A DNA stretch of 64,000 nucleotides from Crotophaga sulcirostris (Eukaryota > Chordata > Aves > Cuculiformes > Crotophagidae), in assembly GCA_013397455.1 (NCBI GenBank), contig VYZB01000036.1, positions 1,782,657 through 1,846,656 of the forward strand, given 5' to 3'. Numbering within the stretch: the first letter of the stretch is position 1; every line of letters begins with the position of its first letter. The notes beneath the pieces were generated by a model. That model saw nothing but the letters and a program-made list of their open reading frames with translations. It ran no database searches and was not told the DNA's origin. Positions 1-14,400 of the stretch are shown here, in pieces. Made by a program: the position numbers and the translations under genes.

Positions 1-3000
1 CTGTACACACTGAGCTTGTCCATATTATGGAATAACACTGGATTTACAAGGTCTAGCTAATATGTGTTAGTTCATTAAACTAGTGCTTTTTAGGCTCAGC
101 TATGCAGGTCACAGGTGAGGAGCATGCTAAACATATTTACCACTAAGCTCAAGGCTGCATAGTGTATCATGATCTGTGACGAATTTTGAGGACTGACAGT
201 GGGCCTCCAAGAAGTCTGGGGACCTGCCCCATTGGCTTAGGCATATAATAGTTCTCATAGGCATGTAACAGTAACCCTCAAATTTTTTTTTATAGACCAG
301 GGAGAGAAATAGTCTTCTCCAGGGCAATCACTTCATCTTCAAACAGGTGTCTTTGAAAGGTTTGGTAAACTGACTCATAGGTGTGGTGGTCTCTCTTCAC
401 TGCCCACAGTCTCAGGGGGTAGCAAGGGGACACTGGCTTTAGACATCTGTAGCCATGGCAATCTATACGTAAGGACTCAAGTCATTCTGACAAAAAAAAA
501 AGACAACTAAGTCAAAGGTCTTTGCTCTTGTTTCAGACACAGATTTCCTGGTGGGAGGGTCTGGAGGGGTTTGCCCTTTCCTTTCCTTTTTGTCCTCAGT
601 GGCCCAGCTCAGATGCTCCTGCTCTGAGCCATGGTTCCTCCACCACTCCCTGTGGAAGGGCTGCCTCTCGCCCAGAGGCTTTGGGAAGGTTGAGGGGAGG
701 GCAGCCTCACAGCCTGCCACCACCACCCAAGCCCCTGCGTGGGGCACCCTCTTCCTATCCATGCAGGGAGTACAGTCCCACAGGAGGCTCACAGCAGGCA
801 TTGGGGCTGCCTCTGCATGGATGGGCTGTGTTTCTCCACTGATTACACAGCCAGAAGTGCCCATGTCAGCACAAACACCTTACCTGACCATTTCCACTTA
901 AATCCAGCATTTCTGCCTAATCTAGACCAATGTCAGCACAGACGTGTTGGTAGTCACACAGCTGAAAGAGAGGAGCTCTGCAGCCTTATATACCCTGAGG
1001 AAAGGAAATACAAGCACATAACTTAATTGAGAACAAGGCTTTACTCTGAATCAGCACAGGAGTTTTTCTTCCTGCAGTCCCATGGGGACTATGAAAATCT
1101 CTTTCTTTGTACAACACCTTTCAGAAAGGAACCTGAAATTGAAGCCAGCTGGTACTAATGTTCAACACATCCACATTTTCTAGAAATCTGCTGCTTTTTG
1201 TCTGCAGGTGCAGATTTCCAAAAGGTGGGTCTACTTGAGTCCAGGTTTCTCACTGCAATACAGATACATCCCATGAATTAGCTGCTGTATGAACTGGATT
1301 TTAATGTGTAACGCTCATAGCTTCAGCCTGGCAGAGGAACATTTGACTCGAGCACACATTGTTGGGATTCTGAAATGCTTCTGCTTCTGAGCTGCAACAT
1401 TTAAAGTTGTCACATCAACCATGAGAGTTTAATTGAATGAAAGGAGGCTAGGATTAAAACAGATACACATTTACTAAAATAAAAAGTAATTTAATCTGGT
1501 ATTTGCCAGTTAAAAATACGCTTAAATACACTGTAATACAATTAAATTTAAAATCCCTAGAGAAGCTACTTGGGTTAATTTGGATAATTTTTAAAGCTTT
1601 TCCTCAGTGGAGTCAATTTTAAATTTGGGTTAAATGAACAGCTAATAGAGACGTGTGGTTTTTTTCACCTCATACATTTGATGTTTGCTTAAGGATTTTT
1701 TTTCTCAACAATAACGCCTTCAAAATAGCACTGCCTTCAATGAGTATTTAGAGCACATGTGACTTATTATAAACTTAAAATAAGCCCTAGGTTATTACAT
1801 TTGCATCCATTAACACCCTTGCTTTGAGAAATTGCTTTGCTAAAAGAGCATGTTTTAGTCTGCTGGTACTACTTACTTGCATAAAGACTACATGGTTTTA
1901 CCAGTCTTTTTTATGGTTTGAAAATTGTGCAGTGCTCAGCAGCTATTGATGGGACTAACAACAGAATTACAACCTAATGCATTGTCTTTGATACCACAGT
2001 GCCTGTATATGTTCTGTATAATACAATAATACAAAGAAGCATGAAATGAAAATGATGTAGAATGGTGTGGGGGAAAGAAGAAAACTTGTCTCTGGACTCT
2101 GAGTCCCTGCAAAATCATCCTGGAATAGTCCCTCAGAGTTGAAACAGTTAACACATCTTGCTAAACTTGCAATAATAAATAATAAAGCCTCATTTAAAAG
2201 ATTTCTAGACAGTGGTTTATGATCTGTAACGCCAGGCGAATGAACAATTGATCCATACTGGAATGACCTGAGAGATGTCTTGTTTTCCAGCCTGATCCTT
2301 CTGATACTCACACCATACATTTACCACTTCCAGTGTTCAGTAAGACTTTTCTGTAACTCAGCCAGGTTTAGTTCTGCAGCTACAATTCAATCAAAAAATC
2401 ATGTCAGGGCTTAGACTTATATTAGCTGAAATTAGGAATGTTGGTCATTTGTTACACTTGGAGTCATATTTGTCTTCTGGATATCAACTTTTCACTGAAG
2501 ACAAATTCTTAAGGTTTTTTATAACAACTCAAGGAAAAATGAATTTAATTTTTTTTTAGTGGAAGCTTAGTGCATCCTGGTATTTATCCACCTTCCAGGT
2601 CTTTACAAATGGTCACATATTTCACAAGACTTATGGTCAAAATCACAAGAGCTGTCAGCATTGACATTTACCCATCAACATCACAGGGTGAACAATTTCA
2701 AAGACACATATGAGATCATCAGAAATACAGAACTGTTCAGATGCTTTTTCTTATTCCATTTGTGTCAGGTCCAGTAAAGGACTTAAAGGCTGCAACACCT
2801 GCTCTTAGGCTGACTTCCAGAATGAAATGCAGAGCCAGATACCTGAGCCCCATCTAAAACTCAAGATAGGTCATTCAGCAGGAAGAACTTAAGCTCTAGA
2901 ACCATGGTGAGAACACTGGTCCACCCATTCTACTGCATCCTGTTTCTCCACAGCTAAATCCTCAGGAGGCTGCTGAGCCTTACTCCCTCCTGTGTTTCAC

Positions 3001-6000
3001 CTGGAGGCCTCACACTGCCCCATGGATACAATGCTCTTCTGCAAGAGAGGGAGCATCAGCCTGAAGTTCCTCAGGTTGTGGAGGCCGTCCCGCCCATGTC
3101 TCTGCCTCCTGGATGAATGATGCAGCTACAAGACTATTAGGTATAAAAGGTTCATTAGAAACTTCTTACCCACAATTACCACTTGGGAGAGACACACTTT
3201 TCACAGAGTGCAAAGCGATTGCTTCAAAGTATTTTGCATGATTCCCTGCCCAGTTTCAGGATCTTGGGCAGGCAGGCAGCATGGCATGCTGAGCTGAAGA
3301 AAACATCCAAAGATATTTAGAAACCTTCAGAATCAAGCAGCCACTGGGCAAGGTTGTTTGGATGAAAGGCACCAAGAGCTCCGTCCTTTTGTCTAACCAC
3401 AGAAAGGTGTCTAGCAATGTTTGTCAGGTCTTAGGGAGGTGCACCTGGGAGTTATGGTGCGGGCCACATGGGAGACCTGCACTTTTCTGTAGTGACAGCA
3501 GGAGGCCAGCAGATACCCTGTAGCCTCATAAATGGAACTAGATGCCTAAGTTTCAATAACAGAAATTAGCCTATATAATGACCAAATCCCACGTTAGGCA
3601 TGGAAATCTTGCACCTTGCTTCCGGCCTTTAGTGTACTGAGAAGGTACTGCCAGTAGCAGTAAATACTAACCAATTAGAGGTGAAAACCAGCTGAAAACG
3701 TGACTTCTCCTATATATTTTATTATGCTAATAAAATGTTATGGAAAACAGCCTATGCCAAAGCACAGATCTAGTACTGCAGCTGCACATTGTGAAGCCTG
3801 TGGGAAGTGAGAATGCAAGAAAGTGAGATGCAGCTGCCGCCAATCTCCACTCTCATTTTGAGGTCAGTCAGACCATACAATAGTTTACAGCTGTATGGAC
3901 AGAAAATTATATCCAGGGGTCTTTCTGAGAAAAATAACTACTTCTAGAGTGAAAGCCCAACTGATAAGATTTGTAAGGAAAAAAAAAAGCATCTAAACAA
4001 CATCAGGACCTAATGCTTACCCCAGTGAGCTGCTTGTTTTGGACACACGATGGAGAAGGATTGTGCCAGTTTCTGTTTAGCTTGGCAAACCACGTAGCAA
4101 GTATAGTCACAGTAAACATAATCCCAAAGCGGATGATACATGTGGTTCCAGAGCTGATACAAAATGGGCAGATGAGTGTTAGAATATAATACAACCAGTA
4201 TAAACATTGTGTGACAGTGATGACTTTGTATACTTTTGCTTTCAATGTATCCAGCTAAAAACAGTATGATAAGGATCTCATATTCTTTCACAGATAAAGA
4301 GCAGTGGTAGTCAAGTTGAAGATGAGATTATATCCAATTGTATATACAGAATTTCTTTTTCAGACACAAAGGCTGGTCTTGGACACATTTTCTAGAAAAG
4401 ACTCACAGCAAAGTCAAACTCAATTATAAAATGGAAAGCAAGACATTATTTTTTAGTGCCTGTCTTATGTGAGCCAGAGGAGGAAGACTGATATCAACAT
4501 ACCAGTTTGAAACCAGTAAGAATTTAGCCAACCAGCCTAAGGCATCTTTTCTGCTGTCTTCAAGGGAATTGGTTTACTAAAACAATCATTTAATCCCATG
4601 TGCCTCAGGAATACTGGATGTTTGAAGATCTGAACATTTAAATCCAGGGAGTTGTGAAGCTAACGCTTAATGCACATTTGGAAGTTCATAGCATAGCATT
4701 CAGCCTTTATGTGGTCAATCATCCTTTCGTCACGTGCAACAAATGACAAGATGATCCAATTGAGATATTTGTGAATCCAGATCAAATGGATTCCTTTTAC
4801 TTAAACATTCTTGTTTGGAGTATTAACAAGTAATGAGTTCCAGTTCCTCCGGCCAGAGGAGATTAATATGTATGGTTCATAAAAACAGTGAGAAAACTTG
4901 AAAACCATTATGCATTTCTGACATGTGCTGACCTGGTGCCATAGCTCATTGGCTTTTACATATTAACCTATCTACTTTGATGCTACTCAGTTGGGTCCAA
5001 GATGGCCATCAGCTTGCCGATGTCTTTTTAGTGTCATCTTACAAATCTCAACTTGTAGATAACAATGACAATACCTTAGCTTATCACAGCAAGGTCCTTG
5101 CTGCAGTGGGTTAAACCCAACAATCAAATCTACAGCTGCAAAGCATCAAAAAAGTTATTACAGTTCCAAGTGAAATGAACTCCTTTTCTCTACTGCCTGC
5201 ATGCCTTTATCATGAAGGACAATCATTGGTCGTGTTCTCTAAACACGCATACACATTTTGCGACTGCACATTTTTCCTCTTTTCCTACCAGAGCAGATGG
5301 GGGACTCCAAGGCTGTGGCTCACAAGCCTGACAAAACTGAAGAGCCAGATGTACAATTTGTAAATAATATTTTCATCTGAGGTGCGTGACATCTATCAAA
5401 CAAGCACAGATACAATCTTTTGTTTTTCAGATATGGAAGCAGAAAGTTTTTTACCTGAAAGAAAGGTACACAACGTCCCATGGAAAGAGCATGGCAGGAG
5501 CAGGCTCAGACACAGGACATCTGTTGTCTTCTGACTTGGGCCCAGGCTCAGGTGCCTACAACACACTTCTTTCTCATGCTGCTTTACCCTTCCATCTGGC
5601 CGATTGCATGCTGACATTGACGTGAGGGGAGACTGTATAAGGTCTTGCCAGGACACTTTAGGAAGTTACCAGTGTTATAGTCTGATCAGTTTCTCCAAAT
5701 TACGGTCAATTGAGTATAAAGCTTCACCTGAAACACCTTTCCCCACCATGTACAACCAGGTATAATGTACAACCACGTACAACTCCTTTTCAAATGTCTT
5801 CTCAGTATCTGGTATTGAAACCTGTGAGAATAATTTATACAGCCTTAGCATCCCTTAGGAACTGGAAAAGCTTTGTCCTTGAGCTTCTGCAAGAGACAAG
5901 AAAGTTTGGGAGAAGACTGACATGGATTTTTAAGAAATATTGGTACAGTGTTTCAAGAAGAAAGAACTGCAAAAAAACTAATTAGATATTAAGGTTAGAA

Positions 6001-6079
6001 AGGATGACCTAAAGGGATAGGCTGGTATTGATCACACATAAAATGATGGAAGGCTGATAGCATTGCCATTTGCCATGAG
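1..6079. other. Intergenic, no gene recognised
   Basis: Mostly AT-rich single-copy sequence. A moderately GC-rich patch near 520-900 gives overlapping open frames on both strands without any family match. I see no exon of a neighbouring gene and no clear mobile element. Confidence 0.6.
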
Positions 6080-6300
6080 TAAGAGTATGGTAGCATAATT
6101 AATGACATTCAGGAAGAATTACGGAGAACAGATTTTGTCACACAAATACCATTACTGGAGGAGATTAGAAATTTAAGTGATAAAAGTAATTATATTGACA
6201 TAACACAGTTTGACAAGGCATTTTACATAATGCTGCAGGACTTTGTCTAAAAACAAGTTATGTACAAAAGAAAAACTATAGAGTTATAAGAAAAACAAGA
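6080..6300 (+). mobile_element. Possible ancient LINE (CR1/L2-like) remnant
   Basis: A short stretch translates to DITQFDKAFYIMLQDFV-like sequence near 6200, resembling the D-x-x-K-AFD block of non-LTR reverse transcriptases. Too decayed to assign or bound with confidence. Confidence 0.3.
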
Positions 6301-9300
6301 TTAAAAACCTTCATAGGATTATCTAGTTAATCATCCAGTTGCAGATGCTTGAATGTAGAATGGATTTCAAATGGAAATTGGAGTTATACATTTCTGAACA
6401 GAAGTATTTTAAATGGTGTTTTACAGAGTTCCTATTCTTGGCTTAACAATATGAAATACCTTTATTATTGAACTGAATACAAAGGAATTGCTGCAGCTAA
6501 AGAACAAACTCTGGCAGCAGGCTAAATGATAAGAATGGGTCAGCTCAACACACAGGCTGTGGTGCTAGAAGTGCTAGTTTCGTTCGAACAAAGAATATAG
6601 GTCAAACATTCAGATACGGAAAAGCAGTATCCTGTAATTCAATGACTTTGAGAAGAACTCTAGTTTAAGGGAAAGAACAAATGAAAAATAAGCTCATAAC
6701 ATGACTGTGTGATTATGAGGGCTAGTATGATCTTTAGATGTGTAAATAAGAATCAATCTGCTAGAAGCAGGACAATTGTACACTGCCCTACTGAGAAGAA
6801 CTCATTGGGATTTTTTTTTCCTAACATTTTTCATCAGAAAATTCAACATGCTCACAGGAAGGTGGAATTTATATAAAACCCTTTAAAAAGAAAGGGGGAC
6901 ATGTTTTTATTTTCATGATCCTTCCTTTGTATTTTTAAATATGTATGTTTTAAGTTTAAATTTAATATTCTTTTCATATCTTAGCTGACATCATATATTA
7001 AAAAATAAAAATTGAAAATATTAAAAGTCAAATTTTAATGAAATGTTTCATGTCTGCTGCAAGATTACTTTTGAGCCTACAGCTGTAGAACTTGTCAAGA
7101 TCATCTCTTTTTTTTCTGATTTCAGAGAGGGAATCTCTGAAATTCTGACTTTTCTGCCAGCTGAGATTCTATTCAAATATTGGAACCAAAGTCCAAGTCA
7201 ATATTTTAAGAAAACAGGAAGCCAAGAAATGTTATAAATGAGCTGCAAAAAACATCTCAAGTTGGACTTACTCAAAACATGATTTGGAAAACTGGGGTTT
7301 GGCTGTTTCCTGAGCTCACTAGACCAACAGAATCATAACAAGATCTAACATGAGAATCACAGGCCAAAGGCATTCCAGTTAAAATTTAGTGAACATTCAT
7401 TACCCATTGGAACAACTGAATTGGGATTACCATAAATCAAGCATTTTTTGGAGCCTTTAAGATGACATACTCTCATACAAGGCATCCTTGCAGCTCAGTT
7501 ACAAACTTCGGACTTGACACTGAGTACCTAAGGGGAGGTCCTGCAGCTTTTACTGGGCAGGAGGTCATCACAGCTCCTGGGTTTAAGCCTGTGTGTACAG
7601 GGAAAGAAACTGCTCAGATCAGTCAGATGTCTTCCCTAACCAATACACGTTTGCAAGAGGAGTGCTACTTGCCAAAGGGCCTGATAGGGTGGAAAGTAGT
7701 CAGGGTCTGCAGTGTCAAACATTTACTGAAGAGAGGAGCTGCACAGAAGGAGGTGCTTTGACACAAGTGCAGCCATACATCTACAACACTACGAGCAAAG
7801 CATTTTTAATCTCCCCAACCTTTCTATGCCAGAGCTAAAAAGAAAAAAATATAAGATGACTTTTTTAATGGAAATAAAACAAATGATATGGGAAGTTGTC
7901 TGAACAGGGCCCAATGGGCAAAATTATTCCAGTCCACAACTCAGTAATATCTCTGGGGGAGCAGAGAAAGAGCTAAAAGCTGAAGTACAGAGAACTAACA
8001 GGAAAAGAGAAACAATACACAATGTCCTCCAATGCACTGAACATTAGATGTCGTGAGAAAGACCCCTTCCTGTGCAGATCATTGGTACCTCGCTCTGACT
8101 CAGCTTCTTCCCTGCCAGCTGGTCTTTCTGCAAGTGTAAGTGCAAACTTCTCTTTTTTTTAAATATCTCATATACCTGATGAATTATTTCTCTTAAATCA
8201 ATAGCAGTAATGGTTTTGCTTTACAGCATCAGTTTAAGATACACATTTTTGCACATTGCTAATCTTTGTATAATTCGTTTCACGAAAACAGACTAATTAA
8301 TATAGAAACTATTATAAATACAGATGAAATTGTTAAGCTGTATTAGAGTATAAGAAACTTTTCTTAAATTAGGCAAAAACCCCTCTTCTTACATGACACA
8401 TCAATCATAAGCAGATGATTCCATTAGTATCAGATAAGCAATCTTCTTCCTGATTTATTAGAAATTCAATAAATACAGCTAATCTGCATCTATTCACCCC
8501 TCTCTATCCTTAGACTGCAGGTTCTCGGAGCAGGGACTGCCTTTTCCTGAATGTTTGGAGAGTGTTCAGCAAATTGTGGGCACTGACATAAATAAATAAT
8601 AATACCATGGTCACTGGGGACATTTAAGTAAAATTACATTCTGCTTTAACTATTAAACTCCTCTTTCAAAATCCCAGATGAGCAATGATGTTCAGAATCC
8701 TGGTTTTCATTTATCTTGTTTCATTAGGAGTTCAGTTCTAGCAAAATACTACTGTAACCATATATGTCCTGTTCATATACTCTCCCATGCACCTGCCAAT
8801 GCTCAAGATAATCCCTCTTTCTCAAATCCTGTGGGACAGATTATGCTTTATTTGCTGCTTCTAAGGTGCTGGTATTTTCTTTTGAAAATGCATCATCAGA
8901 CAGAACTTAAGAGGAGAGAACCTCAGTCATCTTTTGGGAGTGTTTTATTGTGCTTAAGGGATGCTTAAGGCAAGAGATGATGCAATGGAGTCATTGCATG
9001 GAAAGGGAAGATGCCAAAGAGCACCAAGGGGCCAACCAGCCCTCAGAGAAAACAACAAGAACTTTGTAGCAAAGAAGAGACTGGAAAGAGTTTACTATAA
9101 CTCACCAGATCACTGAGTTGGCTAAAGCAAGGACTCACTTAAAAAAGCAAGTTTTGTTGGTTTTAATTTTTTTTGTCTTTCTTAAGAACTCTAACTTCTC
9201 TAACTTTGAAAACTGAATTTTCTAGTTTTTCTTCAAATAAAGTTTGCTTTGTTTGAGGTTAAAAAACTACCAACTTTAGTCTGAGATAAATGTATATAAG

Positions 9301-10639
9301 AATAAAATGTAAAAATATTATTTAATATAAGAATATAACACTAAAAACTTTGTGTGATTCAGACTCCCATCACACACCTCAGGGACAGAAAGAGGACTGC
9401 CCTCAGTGCTGTCCCCACCATGGGAGCAAGGATGGAAGTTTTCACACTGGGAGGTTTCACTGCTGTCAGAAGTGGAGCAGTAAGTGTGAAAGAAGGAAAG
9501 AAGTGGAAAAATAGGAGATATTTTGAACGATAACAGGCCTCCTCACCTCCCCACACACCAAATGTCCTCCTGCAGGGAGGACAGGTGCAAAGGAGAACAA
9601 ATAAAAGAGAATAAAGAGGGAAAGCAAAGGAAAGTATCCAAGCAGAACAGTGGAAAGTGAAATGAAGGATGAAAGCTGGGAATTGTGACATTGTTGGCAG
9701 CAAAAGCAGAAAAACAGAGCAACAGAACTACACCAGAAAATCTTTCTTTCCTATCATCCAGGTAATCCAGTTATCCCAAACTGAGTCAATTAACTTCTTG
9801 TGATACTGAGTTCAAGAGCGAGGGGGCATCTACTGCTCTGATGAGATCATGTGAGATCATCTGAGATGGGTGACAAAGGTTGGAGACAAATTGTTCCAAA
9901 ACAATTGGAAATGGTATAAAATACCCATCATGTGGCAAAACAACATGTGTGCAAAATTGTATTTTCAAAAAAAGGAAGATGGCATAAATGTTTAACTTCT
10001 CCTCAACCCCCAGTACCTGGAATTCAGATGTGCTTTGTAGGAAATAGTTTCTAATGCTTTCTGATCTCCTCATGAAACACAAAGTCAGAATGGGGCAATG
10101 CTACAAGGTAAACATCTATTTTGTTGATACAGCCCAAATTTTTAACTTAAAAAAAATTTGATATCTTAAACAAAATGAAAAAAATCACAAATGCCCTTTT
10201 CTTTAACCATAAAACCTTGTTCTTATTTAAGCTTGCAGGACCTGCTGCCAAATGAGATAAACTGTATCTCTCAAGACAGACATTATAGCTGGGGTGTGGG
10301 GAGTACACCACCACAGTTTGTCTTTCCTTTTCTTCCAGTGTATCAGCCAATTTGACCTTTGCAAACAGGCCTGGATTATAAGCAATAGGAAGTTTTCTTT
10401 TCCTCAGTGGGGAGAAATAAAGGCTGACATCAATGTTTCAAAGTGATTCTATCTATGACTAATACTTTTTCAACTTCTGCATCTTTCTAGATGTCACGAT
10501 TATATATGTTTCCCAAAATTAAGTAGACAGAATTAATTATGTATATATATAAAGCCAGGAGAAAGTAAAAATGACAGTCTTGTGGCCAGAAAATTCTCAG
10601 ATTGGGAATTTAGGTTTGTGTCTACCCAAGATCATTGCC
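6301..10639. other. Intergenic, no gene recognised
   Basis: AT-rich sequence with only short open frames (up to about 114 codons near 9.36-9.70 kb on the minus strand) that resemble nothing known. No named repeat seen. Confidence 0.6.
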
Positions 10640-11460
10640 CTATATGAGTAACCATCAGAACAGAAGGATGTGTCACATGGGGTTCTCCAGGGGTCTGTCC
10701 TGGCTGCAATGCATTTTAGTATTTACTCCATGATTCAGAGAATGCATATTAAATTTACAGATGGCAAGAACCTAAAAGGAAATTAAACTATTGGAAAGGA
10801 CAAAATAATCTTGACAAAAATGGAAATAACGTCTGGGGAAAAAAACCAGAATGCACCCCAACAGGGATAAATTGAAGATATTATAGAAGCAAATCAAGCA
10901 CACAAATACAGAACAGGAAATAGCTGATTAGAAAAAAGTTCTGTAGAAAAAGGACCTTGAACAATATCAAGTAGGAGCCAATCATAAGTCAACATCAAGC
11001 TTTTTTTAGTTATCAACAGGATTCTTCATGCACCCAAGAGCCAGAATACAGCATTCAAAACATGGAAAAATGCTTCTGCTCTGCACTACAAGGCACAGCT
11101 GTGATACTGCCTTATTCTCACAATATGAGAATAAATAAGTAAATGAGTAGAAACTCATGTGAGCCACTTGGAAGTTATGCAGAGGAGAGCTGCAAGAGCA
11201 GTCCTAGGAAACATGACCCTGGAGGAAAGATGGAGCATTGAGTTCTGAATCCAAAGCACATAAGACTAAGATATGACATACTAAAAGCCTTCAAGTACAT
11301 AAAACAATGCTGCAAGGAGGGATCGAACAGTTAGTTCCCCATGTCCCCCCAGGAAAGAGGAAAAAGTAACAGGCTTAAATTTTAACAGCAAGGTTTCCAC
11401 TTCAAGACAACTGATCCTGCCTTGGAGTAAAGATAAACTTCAAATGTCCCTTGCAGTCCT
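10640..11460 (+). mobile_element. Ancient CR1/L3-type LINE remnant
   Basis: Degraded but ordered LINE signals: GGGGTCTGTCCTGGCTGCAA (an RT GSVL block), AATTTACAGATGGCAAGAAC (the catalytic-region KFxD equivalent), ACAAATACAGAACAGGAAAT, GTTATGCAGAGGAGAGCTGC and TACTAAAAGCCTTCAAGTAC. It is full of stops and much older than the CR1 copies elsewhere in the window. Confidence 0.65.
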
Positions 11461-14400
11461 ATCATTTTCAGCTTGCCTATATACTACTAAAAACAAACAA
11501 ACAAAAAATTAAAAGTTAATATCTTACATCATTTAAAAGCAATCTCATCCTGCCTAGCCAACCTCTTTCACTTATGAGACAACCATGCCTTACTGTGTTC
11601 TCATTATGAGCCCTCCCTAGATTAGCACATAGGCTTTACTTGGTCTGGAGCAGCTGCCTCTACTCTCTGATTTCCTGCACATATACCAGGGATATTTCTG
11701 CTTTCACTAAGCAATGCTCTACAGAGGATACAAAAGCCTTTATGGATGATTAATAGCTTGCTTTCAAGGCTTAATGATTTGGCTTAGAAACTACGTCTTA
11801 TAGATCAGTCAGCTAATCTAGATCTTGGCCAGCCTCTCTTCTGCCCTTTCCAACAGACAGAGTGAATATTCAGCTCAACATCTCATGCTTTCAATCATTC
11901 TTCTCCATTATTAACCACCTATTCAGATGACTATCCCCAAGTTGCACCACTTTGCTCAACAGACCGTCACTAGCACATTCCCAACGGATAAGCAGAGAAG
12001 CCTCAAACATTGATTAAAACAAAATGTCGCTAAAGATACAAAAGTAATTCAGGAATTAGTCCAGTTTTCCAGTCCTATGTATTCCATTTTCCAGTTTTCA
12101 GATCTGCAGTGATGAGACTGCATTATACGTCTAAGGGAGAACACACCATTTTACTACACATTGGGTAATGTATACAATTTCTAACAGCAGAAGTTCTTTC
12201 CTTCTGTTGCTGGAAGAAAGATGAATAATAATGTTAAAATTAGTTACAGCCAGTATGTGGTAGATGGACTGTTGCCATATGGTGGTTATGTAAATTAAAT
12301 GACAAAATGAGGATCTAGCATTTACAAGCAACTTTTGCACACTACAGAAACCTACTCTGCCTGTGCAATACCTACTTGCCTCTACTTACAGGAAAAGAAG
12401 ACATCCAAAGAATGTTTTTTTTTTTCCAAAACACTGAACAATTATTTCAAGGAAAACACAAACCTCTTATTTGCCTCACATCCAAAGAACATTAAATTCA
12501 GTTACCACTCTTGTGCAATCTACACTCTTGTTCTTCAGTTAATTTAAATGCCTATTTTCGCTTGGTAAAATGATCTCCCAACAGTGCATGGCTGTGATGC
12601 CTGTCTAGAAAGGTGTCTGACTGTACGTTGTGAATGACTTAAATGCCCAGATTTAGGGCCCAAGAGGAATTCTGTCTGTAGGACATCAAAGCCACATACC
12701 TCTTTTCCTTATTAGAGAACAAATTTAGGACTGGTAGTCTTATGTACCTGTCATTGAAACATAAAATAGGGGTTTCAGACAGGTGGGCAAGATGCTCCCA
12801 CGCCCCATCACCACCACCATCACTGCTTAATAAACTTCAAATGTATTCTAGAGGCAGCATTTCAGACTATGTAGCTATCATGTAGCAAAGTGTAGATGCA
12901 CTGAGTACAGTTTAAACTATTTCAGGTTTTTATGATTTCAGCAGGCAGGGACAATAGGTATCAAGAGAAACAGGTAATTGGATTAGAAATCAAAAAAACA
13001 GTTTCTTCTAAAGCTGGGTCACTATATTAAGACACTGACTCTCATTCTCAGGTTATAATGAAAGCATAGCAGCTGCTATGGAAAATAAAAGTTGAAATTA
13101 ATTATGGTATATAACAGCTTCACGAATCCTTGATATACAGCACAGATTAGATTCAGGACTCCTACTGTCCCACCACACAAAACCATGAATATTTTTTCTC
13201 TAACCATATGCACAGAGGCTAATTAACACAAAATCCTTTTTCCTTACTGCAAAAGAAGTCTTCAGGCTTTATTAGGAGAACAGGAAAGCAATTAACTAAA
13301 GATTAAAGGGGCTCCATGTGCATGAAGCATGACAGAAATTGCTAAAATGAGCAGGAGACAGGTAACTGAAGATAAAAGAAAAGAGGGGGGTGGGGGAAGA
13401 GAACAAGCAATAGAAGGTTAATATTAAAATCATGAGTGGAGATCTTTCTCAGTAATCTGTTGGAAGTCAGTTAGAGGGAATAGGTCTAATGCAGGCACAA
13501 CCTTAGGCAAAAGTCTATGGCCTCTGCTAGTCAGGTCAGATTACCCAATAAAAATGGTCTTTCTGGCCTCATAAATCTAAATAACATCTGTATGAAGACA
13601 GAAGTGAATACTAAGTGGAAAATCAAGGAAAGGTAGAAATCTAAATCAAACTAAACCCCTTACATTTTCATGATTGCTGAGGCAGTATGTAAAAAGTATT
13701 AACTGCTTCTTCTTGACATTTCTATCCGAGTATATATTCCTATATCAGTCTTTAAATGAAGTGATATATCTTATAGGGAGTAGCTGGTTGGCATGTTTCT
13801 GAAGACAGACTACTACTACTTTGCCAAAATTATCATCTTCTTTGACTCCTCGATCACAGGCCAGAACTGGGTTTATTATGTATGATCACTTGTACAGATT
13901 TCTAGCGCTGGGACGCTATTTAAAAGCCATAAACGTTGCAGTCTTGTCTCAGTAGATCTAATGTTTCTATTTTCCAGCACAACTCAATGGAAGTGGAAGT
14001 GCCCATGTAGAAGGTGTTTATATCAATACAACCTGGCCTTTTGTCCTATGATAAATTGCAATACATATTAACCGGCTAACTCTGTCAACATGGAAGTTGA
14101 ATATATCTGAAGTATCTCCTTGCAGTGGATACCACAGGCTTGGGAAGAGAAAAAAGGGGAGCTATGATCTCATCAAGAAGGTCAGTAAGTATCAGGGGGT
14201 TCCAAGGTCCTTTGACACATACTGCTACAGTGGTCAGAGGTCTTGTCACGACCACTCATGTTAGAGTAGGTATTATATATACTTAGAAGTCCATTTTTAT
14301 GGAAAGATGCAGGCATGAACAACACCAATGAGCATGTCAAATGGCCCCTACAACACCATGGATGGATTTGTCTACCTGGAGCTCCATGCAAGACCCCATC

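Noticed and set aside
463..1026. Overlapping frames on both strands in a GC-richer patch
   Set aside because: Low stop density from base composition. No domain, no splice structure and no similarity that I know.
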